This document shows positions 7,660 to 15,761 of a DNA stretch of 64,000 bases, one piece after another (position 1 is the stretch's first letter; the number at the start of each line of letters is the position of its first letter). The stretch comes from Kitasatospora sp. NBC_01246 (GTDB taxonomy: Bacteria; Actinomycetota; Actinomycetes; Streptomycetales; Streptomycetaceae). Where the stretch lies: assembly GCF_036226505.1 (NCBI RefSeq), contig NZ_CP108484.1, forward strand, positions 1,984,001-2,048,000. Direction: 5' to 3'. Both the position numbers and the translations under genes were made by a program. The notes beneath the pieces were generated by a model. It saw nothing but the letters and a program-made list of their open reading frames with translations, ran no database searches and was not told where the DNA came from.

Positions 7660-8951
7660 CGGTGTCCACCCGGGGGCCACAGGCTTCGGCGTGGGCGAGC
7701 CGGTCCTTCCGGTACCTCCTGGGGAGCGAGGCCGTGAGCCTGTCCGGGTCGGCGGTGAGCACCATCGCCCTGCCCGCGCTGGCGGTCCTCAAGCTCCACG
7801 CGAGCGCGACCGAGGTCGCGGTGCTCGCCTTCGTCGGCCAGCTGCCGAACACACTCGCGCTGTGGGCCGGGGCCCTGTCGGACCGGTACGACAAGCGGCG
7901 TCAGCTGATCGGCGCGGATCTGGCGGCGGCCGGCGCTCTGGTCACGGTCCCGGCCGCCGCCCTGGGCGGCGTGCTGACCATCGGCCAGCTGTACGTGGTT
8001 CTCCTCGTGACCGGCGCAGCGAAGGTGGTGCACGACGCCGCGGCGATCAGTCTGCTGCCCGCCGTCGTCACGCCGAAGCAGTTGCAGGGCGCCAACTCCC
8101 GGCTGGGCGCAGCGTCGTCGGTGGCTGACAGCGCGGGCAGCAACGCGGGTGCCGCGCTCGTCGGTGCCGTCGGCCCGGCGACGTCGGTCCTCGCCGACGC
8201 CGCCTCCTTCCTGGTCTCCGCCGTGCTCGTCTGGCGTATCCATACCCCCCGGCCGTCCGGACGGTCGGCGGAGGAGGGACGGCGCAGCCTCATGCGGGAC
8301 ATCGCCGAAGGCGTGCGGTACGTGATCGGGCAGCCCACGATCCGCACGGTGATCGCGGCCCTGTCCGCGCTCTCGTTCGGCCTGGCGATCATGAACACGT
8401 ACTGGGCCTTTCACCTCCTGACGACGCTCGGCGTCTCCCCGGCCGGGCTCGGGGTGATCATGGGCGTCGGCGGTGTCGGGAGCCTGGCCGGTGCGCTGCT
8501 CGCGCCGAGGGTCGCGGCCCGAATCGGCATCGGGCCCACGATCGTCGCCGGATTCGCGGTCAGCCCACTCGCCCAGCTCCCCCTGCTGCTCGCCGGGCCC
8601 GGGCTCGGCTGGCAGGTCACCCTGGCTGCGGCGCTCACCGTGCAGTTGTTCTGGGCCACCGCGTCCGGGACCAGTCAGAGGTCCCTTCGTCAGACCCTGT
8701 GCGACCCGCGGTTTCAGGGCCGGATGCAGGCGGCCAGCACCACGGTGACCGCCGGGAGCCGGCCGCTGGCCGCCGCGTGCGCCGGCGCGCTCGCACTCGT
8801 CCTGGGCGTGCCGACCGTCCTTGCCGTCGGCGCGCTCCTCCAGGTCGTACCGGTGGTCCTGCTGCTGGCCTCCCCCGTGCGCACGCTGCGGGACATGCCC
8901 GCCCCGACCGTCCCCGCGGCCGTGCCGCCCGCCCGAGAAGGAACATCATGA
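7656..8951 (+). CDS. MFS transporter, drug/siderophore-exporter type
   Basis: A 431-residue protein starting at the overlap with the previous stop. It shows about 12 hydrophobic segments with the loop motif ALSDRYDKRRQLIGADL after the second helix, the MFS motif A region. The N-terminus (SFRYLLGSEAVSLSGSAVSTIALP) resembles the DHA3/EntS branch that exports small molecules. It overlaps the downstream methyltransferase by ATGA. It is the second exporter in the array, after the ABC half-transporter. Confidence 0.85.
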   Translation: MTVSTRGPQASAWASRSFRYLLGSEAVSLSGSAVSTIALPALAVLKLHASATEVAVLAFVGQLPNTLALWAGALSDRYDKRRQLIGADLAAAGALVTVPAAALGGVLTIGQLYVVLLVTGAAKVVHDAAAISLLPAVVTPKQLQGANSRLGAASSVADSAGSNAGAALVGAVGPATSVLADAASFLVSAVLVWRIHTPRPSGRSAEEGRRSLMRDIAEGVRYVIGQPTIRTVIAALSALSFGLAIMNTYWAFHLLTTLGVSPAGLGVIMGVGGVGSLAGALLAPRVAARIGIGPTIVAGFAVSPLAQLPLLLAGPGLGWQVTLAAALTVQLFWATASGTSQRSLRQTLCDPRFQGRMQAASTTVTAGSRPLAAACAGALALVLGVPTVLAVGALLQVVPVVLLLASPVRTLRDMPAPTVPAAVPPAREGTS

Positions 8952-9538
8952 CCACCACCACGTCCACCGCGAGCACCGCCTACTGGGAGCCGCTCTGGGC
9001 CGGTGGCCGCCGCTACCGGCAGACCGACGATGCCGAGAGGCGGCTGATGGACGAGCACCTCGGCCCCGGACGCGCCCGGCCGGCCCTCGACATCGGCAGT
9101 GGCGACGGCACTCTGGCCCGCCGCCTCCACCACGAGCTCGGCTACCGTACGACCGGCGTCGACTGCGCCCCCAGCGCACTCGCCCTCGCCGCCACCCTCG
9201 ACACCGGCCCCGGCCCCGGCCCGGTCTGGCGGTGCCTGGACATCACCACCGACGACCTCACCGCCCTGCCGGACCCGGCCTACGCGCTCGTCACCTGCCG
9301 CCTGGTCTACCGGTGGATGGACGACAAGGCCGCCTTCGTCCACCGCGTCCGCCGGCTCCTCGCGCCCGGCGGAGTGTTCTGGGTGGTCGCCGAGATCGCC
9401 GGCCGCCGCACGACCACGGACCCGGCCCTCCAAGAGCTTGGGATCACCCCTGCCGAGGCTGAGCTCCTCACGACCGGCTGGTCCGTCGTGCGCACGGCCG
9501 ACCTCGACGTGCTCCGCTGCTACGCGCTGCGTCCCTGA
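8948..9538 (+). CDS. Class I SAM-dependent methyltransferase
   Basis: A 196-residue protein beginning at the ATGA overlap; the longer upstream frame lies inside the MFS gene. Motif I is ALDIGSGDGTLA, preceded by HLGPG as in the methyltransferase at 2624, and later LVTCRLVYRWM and LLAPGGVFWVV match the paralogue's LITCRLF and LLVPGGRLLV. Acceptor unknown. Confidence 0.83.
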   Translation: MTTTTSTASTAYWEPLWAGGRRYRQTDDAERRLMDEHLGPGRARPALDIGSGDGTLARRLHHELGYRTTGVDCAPSALALAATLDTGPGPGPVWRCLDITTDDLTALPDPAYALVTCRLVYRWMDDKAAFVHRVRRLLAPGGVFWVVAEIAGRRTTTDPALQELGITPAEAELLTTGWSVVRTADLDVLRCYALRP

Positions 9539-9568
9539 CCCCGCCCCCGCACTGTGATGGAGGACCTG

Positions 9569-10729
9569 GTGACCATCGAGAACGACACCGTCGCGATCTG
9601 GAACACCTATGGCGCTCACCAACTGGCCAGGGGGCTTGAGCTGCCCGAGCTGGACCGGTGGGACTGGGGAATCCCGGACACCGGACCCGGCATCAAGGCC
9701 CTCGGGGAGGTCGCGCGGCTGCGTGTCCTCGACCTCGGCAGCGGGCTCGGCCGCCACGCCGCACGGCTGGCCGCCCTGGGCGCCGACGTCACCGCCGTGG
9801 ACGTCTCCCCCGCCCAGCACCGGCGCGCTCTCGCCCGCTATCCGGGTAACCAGGGTCTGCACCTGGTGTGCGCCGACGCCGTGGCCCACCTGTGCGACGC
9901 CGATCCGTACGACCTGATCTACTCCGTCGGCTCAGTGCCGTACCTGGACCCGGACCGGCTGCTGCCCGCCCTGGCCAACGGCATCAGGCCCGGCGGGCGC
10001 CTGGTCTTCTCCGCGCTGCACACCAACTCCCACGGCTCCGGACCCTCGACCGAGGCGGCCCCGCGGCCCGAGATCCTTCGACTGCCCGGCACCACCGAGG
10101 ACCACTCCGTGGACATGTGGGTTCTCACGCCACAACTATGGGAGGACCTCCTGGTCCAGCACGGTCTCACCATGGAATCGGTCACGGCGATCGACTCACC
10201 GACCCCGGAGAACCCGCTCTCCTACCGGCTGTACGCGGGCCGCCGCCCCCAGCGCGTACCGAGCCGCCCTCGCACCAGCGAGCCGCCCCCGCCGAACACC
10301 GCGCTGGGCGTCGGTGTGATCGTGAACGGCCCGGAAGGTGTCCTGCTCGGACGGCATCGGCACCGCACCTGGGAACTCGCCGGCGGGACCGTCGAGCCGG
10401 GCGAGAGCTTCGCCGAAGCCGCCGTTCGTGAACTCCGCGAGGAGACCGGCCTCGTGGCCAAACCTGACGACGCGCAGGTGTTGGGCACGCTCCTGGACCG
10501 GGTGGGCGGCGTCGCCCGGGTGACGGTGCCCGTCCTCGTCACCCGCTGGTCCGGCATCCCCCACCAGCGCGAAGAGACCATCGGGTCCTGGCGGTTCTGG
10601 CCCCTGGACGCGCTGCCCCAGCCGGTGTTCGTACCGAGCGCCCAGTGCCTGACGGCCTGGGACCCGGCCCTCCCGCTCGACCACCCGCCCGCCCACTTCC
10701 AGCCCTACGACAGCCCCGGCCGGCCCTAG
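9569..10729 (+). CDS. Methyltransferase-NUDIX fusion protein
   Basis: A 386-residue protein. I chose GTG 9569, six bases after GGAGG; GTG 9554 is in frame but lacks a site. Residues about 1-235 form a class I methyltransferase (LDLGSGLGRHAARLA, VTAVDVSPAQ, IRPGGRLVFSALH). After a proline-rich linker (PSRPRTSEPPPPNTA), residues about 250-370 are a NUDIX domain with box GGTVEPGE and RELREETGL. Both active sites look intact. One polypeptide carrying the two activities that surround it as separate genes suggests they act on the same substrate or in sequence. Confidence 0.85.
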   Translation: MTIENDTVAIWNTYGAHQLARGLELPELDRWDWGIPDTGPGIKALGEVARLRVLDLGSGLGRHAARLAALGADVTAVDVSPAQHRRALARYPGNQGLHLVCADAVAHLCDADPYDLIYSVGSVPYLDPDRLLPALANGIRPGGRLVFSALHTNSHGSGPSTEAAPRPEILRLPGTTEDHSVDMWVLTPQLWEDLLVQHGLTMESVTAIDSPTPENPLSYRLYAGRRPQRVPSRPRTSEPPPPNTALGVGVIVNGPEGVLLGRHRHRTWELAGGTVEPGESFAEAAVRELREETGLVAKPDDAQVLGTLLDRVGGVARVTVPVLVTRWSGIPHQREETIGSWRFWPLDALPQPVFVPSAQCLTAWDPALPLDHPPAHFQPYDSPGRP

Positions 10730-10775
10730 CCCGGCCGCCACCCACCACCACGTTCGACAGAAAGGGACCACCACC

Positions 10776-11561
10776 GTGACGCCACCCCCTCCCGCTGCTC
10801 CCCGGCCGTCCCTCCTGGGGGTCTTCGGCCACCCGGACGACGAGTCCCTCCTGGCCGGGGGCGTCCTCGCGCAGCACGCCGCTTCGGGCGCGGCGACCGC
10901 CGTGGTCACCGCCACCTGGTCCCCCGACAGCCACCGGGCCGCCGAACTCGCGGATGCGCTGTCCATCCTGGGGGCCGGGGAACCGAGGATGCTCGGCTAC
11001 GCCGACGCTCGCATCCCGGACTCCGCGCCCGACCGGCTCCGGCTGTGCGACGCCCCGCTGGACGAGGTGGTGGGGCTGATCGTCGGACACATCCGCGCCG
11101 TGCGACCTCAGGTCGTGGTGACCCACGACGGCTACGGCCAGCTGACCGGACATCCGGATCACGTCCGGACCCACCAGGCGACCGTGCTGGCCTACCACGC
11201 CGCCGGCCTCGAGCACCTCCACCCGAAGGCCGGAGCGCCGTGGCGGCCCGGAGCCCTGTACGCGGCCACGCACCCGCACGCGGGGGTGGGCGAGCTGGGA
11301 CCGCTTCTGGAGCGGGTCGGGAAGAAGGTGCTCAGTGTGCCGGACGAGCACGTCACCGCAGCCGTCGACGTACGGCCGTGGCTCCAGCGGAAATGGGGTG
11401 CCATCCTCGCGCACCAGAGCGAAGTGGCCCGGGAACGACCTCTGCCCGGCATCCTGGCCCGCCTGCCGGTCGATACCCGGCACCGGATCCTGTCCACCGA
11501 GTACTACACGCGCCTCGACATCAAGCCCGCCGCAGGCGGCCTGACCGAGCTGACGTCCTGA
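10776..11561 (+). CDS. PIG-L/LmbE-type deacetylase
   Basis: A 261-residue protein with GTG start behind AGAAAGGGA. The zinc-binding motif GHPDDES is near residue 19 and the second motif GHPDH near residue 130, as in PIG-L family N-deacetylases (MshB, BtrD, LmbE). These remove acetyl groups from N-acetylglucosamine-type sugars in mycothiol, aminoglycoside or glycopeptide pathways. In this array, with two acetyltransferases, a protect/deprotect role is conceivable but unproven. Confidence 0.85.
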   Translation: MTPPPPAAPRPSLLGVFGHPDDESLLAGGVLAQHAASGAATAVVTATWSPDSHRAAELADALSILGAGEPRMLGYADARIPDSAPDRLRLCDAPLDEVVGLIVGHIRAVRPQVVVTHDGYGQLTGHPDHVRTHQATVLAYHAAGLEHLHPKAGAPWRPGALYAATHPHAGVGELGPLLERVGKKVLSVPDEHVTAAVDVRPWLQRKWGAILAHQSEVARERPLPGILARLPVDTRHRILSTEYYTRLDIKPAAGGLTELTS

Positions 11562-11662
11562 CCGGTACGACGATGCCATATGCCGCCAAGGCCCGCCCGG
11601 CCACCAGATGAACCTGGTGCCGACCCCACGTCCCCTCCTCCCATGAGAAAGGTCCGTCACCC

Positions 11663-12136
11663 GTGACCGTGCCCCGCCCCGCCACATCCGACGACGCCGC
11701 CGAGATCGCCCGGCTCCGATCGCAGCTGATCCTGTCCGAACCGCTGGACGCGACCTGGCTCACCATCTGCCGGGACCAGCTCGCCGACCGGCTCCGGCCC
11801 GGCGGCGACGCTCGCGCCTGCGTCGTCGACGCCCCGTCCGGAGGTCTCGCCAGCTGCGCTCTCGGCCTCATCCACGCCGTACTCCCCGCCCCCAAGTACC
11901 CCCGGGGCCTCGCCGCGCGGATCCACGCCGTGGCCACCGACCCCGACCACCGGCGCCGAGGCTACGCACGGGCCGCCCTCGCCGGACTGCTCGCCCGGTT
12001 GGAGAAGGACGGCGTCACCCTCTACGAGCTGTACGCCAGCGAGGGCTCAGCTCCGCTGTACGCCTCACTCGGCTTCACCAGCGACCCCGCACTCATGCGG
12101 ATGACCCGGTTCCCCACCAGCGGGAGCTCCGCATGA
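11663..12136 (+). CDS. GNAT-family N-acetyltransferase
   Basis: A 157-residue protein, GTG start behind GAGAAAGG. Motif A is VATDPDHRRRGYARAAL and the C-terminal signature is PLYASLGFTSDPALM. It aligns end to end with the GNAT at 3205 (see PRPATSDDA against ARPAVPEDA at the N-terminus). It overlaps the ATG of the following frameshifted NUDIX gene, again as GNAT then NUDIX. Confidence 0.85.
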   Translation: MTVPRPATSDDAAEIARLRSQLILSEPLDATWLTICRDQLADRLRPGGDARACVVDAPSGGLASCALGLIHAVLPAPKYPRGLAARIHAVATDPDHRRRGYARAALAGLLARLEKDGVTLYELYASEGSAPLYASLGFTSDPALMRMTRFPTSGSSA

Positions 12137-12644
12137 GTCAGGGCCCGGCCTGGCTGCCCCCCCCGAGCGGTACGCCGAGACCCTGCCGAAGGCCACGATC
12201 TTCGGCTCCGTGTTCTTCACCGACGAACACGATCACCCGGTGCAGCTGAGGGCCGTCTACTCCGCGGTCCACCCCTGGCAATGGCCCGGGGGAACAACCG
12301 AACGAGGCGAACGACCGTGGGAGACGGCGGTACGGGAGTGCGAGGAGGAGACCGGGCTCGTACCACCCGGCCCGCCGCACCTCCTGGCGGCGGTGTTCGG
12401 CTTGCCCGGGACCGAATGGCCCTACGCCACGGCCGGCTTCGTCTTCGACGGCGGCCGGCTCACCACCGCGCAGATCAGCAGCATCCGGCTCGCTCCGGAC
12501 GAGCACGACGAAGTCCGCGCGCTGCCGCTGCCTAAGTGGCGGCCACTCATGCCGGCCCGGGACTTCAACCGGCTGACCACAGTGATGAACGCCCGCCGGA
12601 CCGGCACGACGGCGTACTTCGATTCCTGGGACTGGGAGGTATGA
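12133..12644 (+). pseudogene. NUDIX hydrolase, frameshifted in a C8 tract
   Basis: An ATG at 12133 overlaps the GNAT stop, but the NUDIX frame starts only after a run of eight C (12157-12164). Adding one C joins MSQGPAWLPPPERY to ETLPKATIFGSVFFTD, which matches the N-terminus of the paralogue at 4172 (PTLPHGVSYAGVFFTD). As it stands, the only usable start in frame is GTG 12210, which would remove the first strand. The NUDIX box is GGTTERGE and RECEEETGL. The tract may be a sequencing error, a true null, or a phase-variable switch. Confidence 0.7.
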
Positions 12645-13295
12645 GTGAGCATCCTCCTGATGTCCGATCCACGCGTGGCGACGATCCCCGTCGTGGACCG
12701 CGGCGAGCGCCTCTTGGACGTCCGCGCCGACGGCGAGTTGCTGGTCGACAGCCGCAGAGCCGACGAGACGGGCGCCTTCGCCCATCTCCGGCAAGGAGTC
12801 CTGGAGAGACTGCTGCACGCCCAGGCGCTCCTGCCCGACGGGCTGCGCCTGCTCCTCATCGAGGGCTTCCGGCCTCCCGCCCTGCAACGACAGTACTTCG
12901 AGCAGTACGCGCAGGAGTTGCGCGCGGCCAACCCGACGTGGAGCCCCGAGCAGGTCCGGGAGGCCTCCAGCCGGTTCGTCTCGCCCCCGGATATCGCGCC
13001 GCACAGTGCCGGCGCCGCCGTCGACATCACCCTCGTGAACACCGAAGGCATCGAACTGGACATGGGCACGCGCGTGAACGCGAGCCTGGAAGAGAGCGCT
13101 GGCGCCTGCAACACCGGCGCCGACTCGATCAGCCACCAGGCCCACACGAACCGGACCACGCTGAGCACCGCCCTGTCCGCCGCCGGGTTCGTGAACTACG
13201 CAACCGAGTGGCGGCACTGGAGCCGCGGCGACCGGCACTGGGCGCTCATGACGAACCAGCCCTGCGCCCTGTACGGGCCACGAGAGCTTCCTTGA
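12645..13295 (+). CDS. VanX-like D-Ala-D-Ala dipeptidase (M15 family)
   Basis: A 216-residue protein, GTG start immediately after the NUDIX stop. The zinc site SxHxxGxAxD is present as HSAGAAVD, the catalytic glutamate and third ligand region as TEWRHWSRGDRHWA, and GFRPPALQRQYF fits the family arginine. VanX enzymes hydrolyse D-alanyl-D-alanine; outside vancomycin clusters related M15 proteins may cleave other dipeptides. It lacks a signal peptide, so it should act in the cytoplasm. There is no vanH or vanA beside it. Confidence 0.82.
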   Translation: MSILLMSDPRVATIPVVDRGERLLDVRADGELLVDSRRADETGAFAHLRQGVLERLLHAQALLPDGLRLLLIEGFRPPALQRQYFEQYAQELRAANPTWSPEQVREASSRFVSPPDIAPHSAGAAVDITLVNTEGIELDMGTRVNASLEESAGACNTGADSISHQAHTNRTTLSTALSAAGFVNYATEWRHWSRGDRHWALMTNQPCALYGPRELP

Positions 13296-13356
13296 CCATG
13301 TCGGCATCAGCCGGCCGAACACCGATCATCCGCCCTACTCCCCGGAGGAGTTGAAC

Positions 13357-14355
13357 GTGCCGCCCACGATACGGATCGCCAATCTCAACGCGTACAAGCT
13401 CACGATCGATCAGCCGCCAGAGCGTTGGGAGGCTAGGGCCACCGCGATCAAGGAGATCACCCCCGACGTCCTGGCCCTTCAGGAGGTCCTGGTCGATGGG
13501 GCCCTCCGCGACGGGGAGACCGAGCTCGAACGGACCGAGCGGTGTCGGGCCGAGGCCGCCGGGATCATCGAGCGTCTCGCGGCCGACTGCGGACTGACCG
13601 CCACGACCGTACGCGCCGACGGAACATCCGGTGGCATCGCCATGGCGAACAACCAGCACCGGGGTTGGTTCACTGCCGTCCTCTGGAATCCGGACACCGT
13701 GCGCGCGGTGCCCGGTGGGTTCCGCGCCCATGGCGCGCCGGACTTCTGGCACGGTTTCACCACGATCCAACTCGACATCGGCGCGGCTGTGCCGGTAGTC
13801 ATCGGCTCGTATCACGGCGACCCGTTCCGCCCGGACTTCCGCGCGGATGAGGCACGGCGGTTGAAGGGGGCGCTCCGCCGCACCGGCGGCGCGAAGCCGG
13901 GGTTCGTGCTGGGCGACTTCAACGCTATCTCCGCCGCAACCATTACCACTCCCGACGGCTCGACGTCCTTCTACGACGCCGAGCCGTACAGCCAGCAGGA
14001 CCATGATGACCTGGAGTACCAGGTGCTGGAAGGCACCATCGGCAAGGGGAATCTCGCTGATCGCCGGCAGACCGAGATCTTGTTGCGCCGGGGCTTCATG
14101 GTCGATGCCGCCGCACACCTGGGGGCGCCGTGGGAGCCGACGGTCAGTCATTGGGAGGACGGCAAGGGCGACCCGGATCCGTGGGGGCCGCGCAGGATCG
14201 ATCTGGCGCTGGCGACCCGTCCGGCCGCCCCCGCCGTGATCAGCTACCAAACCCACCGCAGCCCGGCCGCACTGGCCGCGTCCGACCACCTGCCGATCAT
14301 TGTGGACGTCGACCCGGCCGCCATTTCCCGTGACCCCGAGGCTTCTGGCGGGTGA
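13357..14355 (+). CDS. Endonuclease/exonuclease/phosphatase (EEP) superfamily protein
   Basis: A 332-residue protein. I chose GTG 13357 because GGAGGAG ends six bases upstream; the TTG at 13351 abuts the site. Family landmarks run in order: RIANLNAYKL, LALQEV (metal glutamate), GSYHGDP, VLGDFNAIS, RRIDLALATR and SDHLPI (catalytic Asp-His). EEP enzymes are metal-dependent phosphodiesterases or phosphatases acting on DNA, RNA, sphingomyelin or inositol phosphates. No secretion signal is present. Last + strand gene of the array. Confidence 0.85.
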   Translation: MPPTIRIANLNAYKLTIDQPPERWEARATAIKEITPDVLALQEVLVDGALRDGETELERTERCRAEAAGIIERLAADCGLTATTVRADGTSGGIAMANNQHRGWFTAVLWNPDTVRAVPGGFRAHGAPDFWHGFTTIQLDIGAAVPVVIGSYHGDPFRPDFRADEARRLKGALRRTGGAKPGFVLGDFNAISAATITTPDGSTSFYDAEPYSQQDHDDLEYQVLEGTIGKGNLADRRQTEILLRRGFMVDAAAHLGAPWEPTVSHWEDGKGDPDPWGPRRIDLALATRPAAPAVISYQTHRSPAALAASDHLPIIVDVDPAAISRDPEASGG

Positions 14356-14537
14356 CACGAGAGGAAGTCCCGGCAATCGTGCCACCGATGACGGTACAGA
14401 CCTCTGGCGGACCGTGCGGGCCGTGACAGAGTGGTGGTCGTCAGGGGCCGCGAACGCGACCGGGCTGGCCGAGCAGCTCGTGATGAGCGCAGGCGTACGC
14501 CCGGTACTCGGGGTACTGCGAGCTGCCCCCGGGCAGG

Positions 14538-15044
14538 TCAGTCGGCGGGCTGGTCTTCTCGGTAGGACCACACGCGGCCTGCAGTGGAGCCGTCGAGGTA
14601 GTCCAGCAGGGGTTCGATCTCAGGGCGGGAGGCGGTGGACGAGGCCAGGACCCTCCTGGCTTCGTCCAGCGGCAGGAGGACGGAGCCGGTGACCTTGCCA
14701 TCCGGGTCGTGGACGGCGATCTCCCCGTCCCAGTCGGTGCAGTCGAAGGTAAGGACCACCGTGGAGGGGTAGCGGGTGGTCGTGGTGTTGACGAGGTAGG
14801 CCAGTGGGCCGACTGTCGCCAGGCGCAGGCCGGTCTCTTCGAGGACCTCGCGGATGAGAGCCTCGCCGAGGAGTTCGCCGCGCTCGACCCCGCCGCCGGG
14901 GATGGACCACATCTCCTGGCCGTCGCGCTGCTCCTGAACGAGGACGATCTGGTCTCCGCGTCGCAGCAGGGCTGCGACGACCTGGACGCCGGGGCCGGCG
15001 ACGGGCGCGGGGGCCGAGGTGGTGGTGGGCTGGGTTGCGGTCAT
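14538..15044 (-). CDS. NUDIX hydrolase
   Basis: A 168-residue protein starting with ATG at 15044. The NUDIX box is GGGVERGE followed by REVLEETGL, after WSIPGGG. The N-terminus is alanine/threonine/proline-rich. It lies on the opposite strand to the main array and just downstream of a decayed APH-type kinase gene, repeating the APH-NUDIX pairing at 936-2341. The 182 bases between its stop and the EEP stop (14356-14537) hold no gene I can support. Confidence 0.85.
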   Translation of the reverse strand: MTATQPTTTSAPAPVAGPGVQVVAALLRRGDQIVLVQEQRDGQEMWSIPGGGVERGELLGEALIREVLEETGLRLATVGPLAYLVNTTTTRYPSTVVLTFDCTDWDGEIAVHDPDGKVTGSVLLPLDEARRVLASSTASRPEIEPLLDYLDGSTAGRVWSYREDQPAD

Positions 15045-15480
15045 TGCTCACTCCAGTTCGTCTCGCAGGGCCGCTGTGCATCCGGGGATCTGGGTGGGGT
15101 CGCGGCCGTGCCAGTACAGGAAGTACGAGAGGTGGATGACCAGGCGGTGGAAGGTGAGGCGCTGCTCGAGCCTCGGGTCGGCCGGCTGGGCGCGCTGCCG
15201 CCAGTAGGCGTCCAGCAGCTGTCGGCGGTCCTCGGGTGAGGTGAGGCACCAGCGGTCGATCTTGACGAAGTCGCTGGCGTCCTCCGCCGCGGTGGGCGTG
15301 GTCGAAGTCGAGCAGGGCGATCTGGCCGCCGGGTCGGATAAGGATGCTATCGGCGTGTGCTGGCCGAGGCGGGTGAGGAGGTCGTTCAGCTGGCGGGTGC
15401 GCGAAGCCGGTGTCGCCGTCGCGCCGGGCCATGCCCACTCCCTGTCGCAGGTAGGGAGTTTGAGTGAGCAGGTCTGTCCC
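15045..15480 (-). pseudogene. Decayed APH-family kinase gene
   Basis: Pieces of one protein appear in alternating frames on the minus strand: RQLNDLLTRLGQH, then in another frame ADSILIRPGGQIALLDFDHA (catalytic-loop/DFG-like region), then EDASDFVKIDRWCLTSPED and RLVIHLSYFLYW to the end. At least two frame changes near 15290 and 15380 and a missing N-terminal lobe show that it is not functional. It ends four bases before the NUDIX start at 15044, so it once formed an APH-NUDIX operon. Confidence 0.6.
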
Positions 15481-15610
15481 ATACATGAGCGAGGGGTGGG
15501 GATTTTCTCAACGAGCCCCATCACCCGCTACAAGCCGCACGACGACAAAGCCCTTGCGGACATCGCCGTCCACCCGACCGCGTAGCACGTGTCCTGACCG
15601 CCCTGGCACC

Positions 15611-15643
15611 GGGCGGGGAACCCGTGCCACGGGCTCCCCGCCC
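15611..15643. terminator. Nested GC-rich hairpin
   Basis: GGGCGGGG at 15611-15618 pairs with CCCCGCCC at 15636-15643, and inside it CCCGT pairs with ACGGG. It lies between the decayed kinase (minus) and the + gene at 15762. The rest of 15481-15761 holds no intact gene; a short + frame ending at 15585 (SPITRYKPHDDKALADIAVH) looks like a protein remnant. Confidence 0.5.
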
Positions 15644-15761
15644 CGCCCGCGGCCAGTGGACTGCGGCCCTGTCCTTCGGCGGTGTCCGCCGCATGGCCCT
15701 GGCAAGTGCGCGGGGTGTGAGTCCCACCTCCCGCAGCGCTCTCGATCGCTAGGGTGCTTCC

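Noticed and set aside
11573..11634. Two 12-codon frames between the PIG-L and GNAT genes
   Set aside because: They have start and stop codons but no ribosome sites or conserved features; chance is likely.
12645..13295. Vancomycin-resistance cluster
   Set aside because: Only a VanX-like gene is present; no vanH, vanA or two-component genes lie nearby.
13298..13354. 18-codon frame overlapping the EEP gene start
   Set aside because: It contains the ribosome site of the next gene, and no separate ribosome site precedes it.
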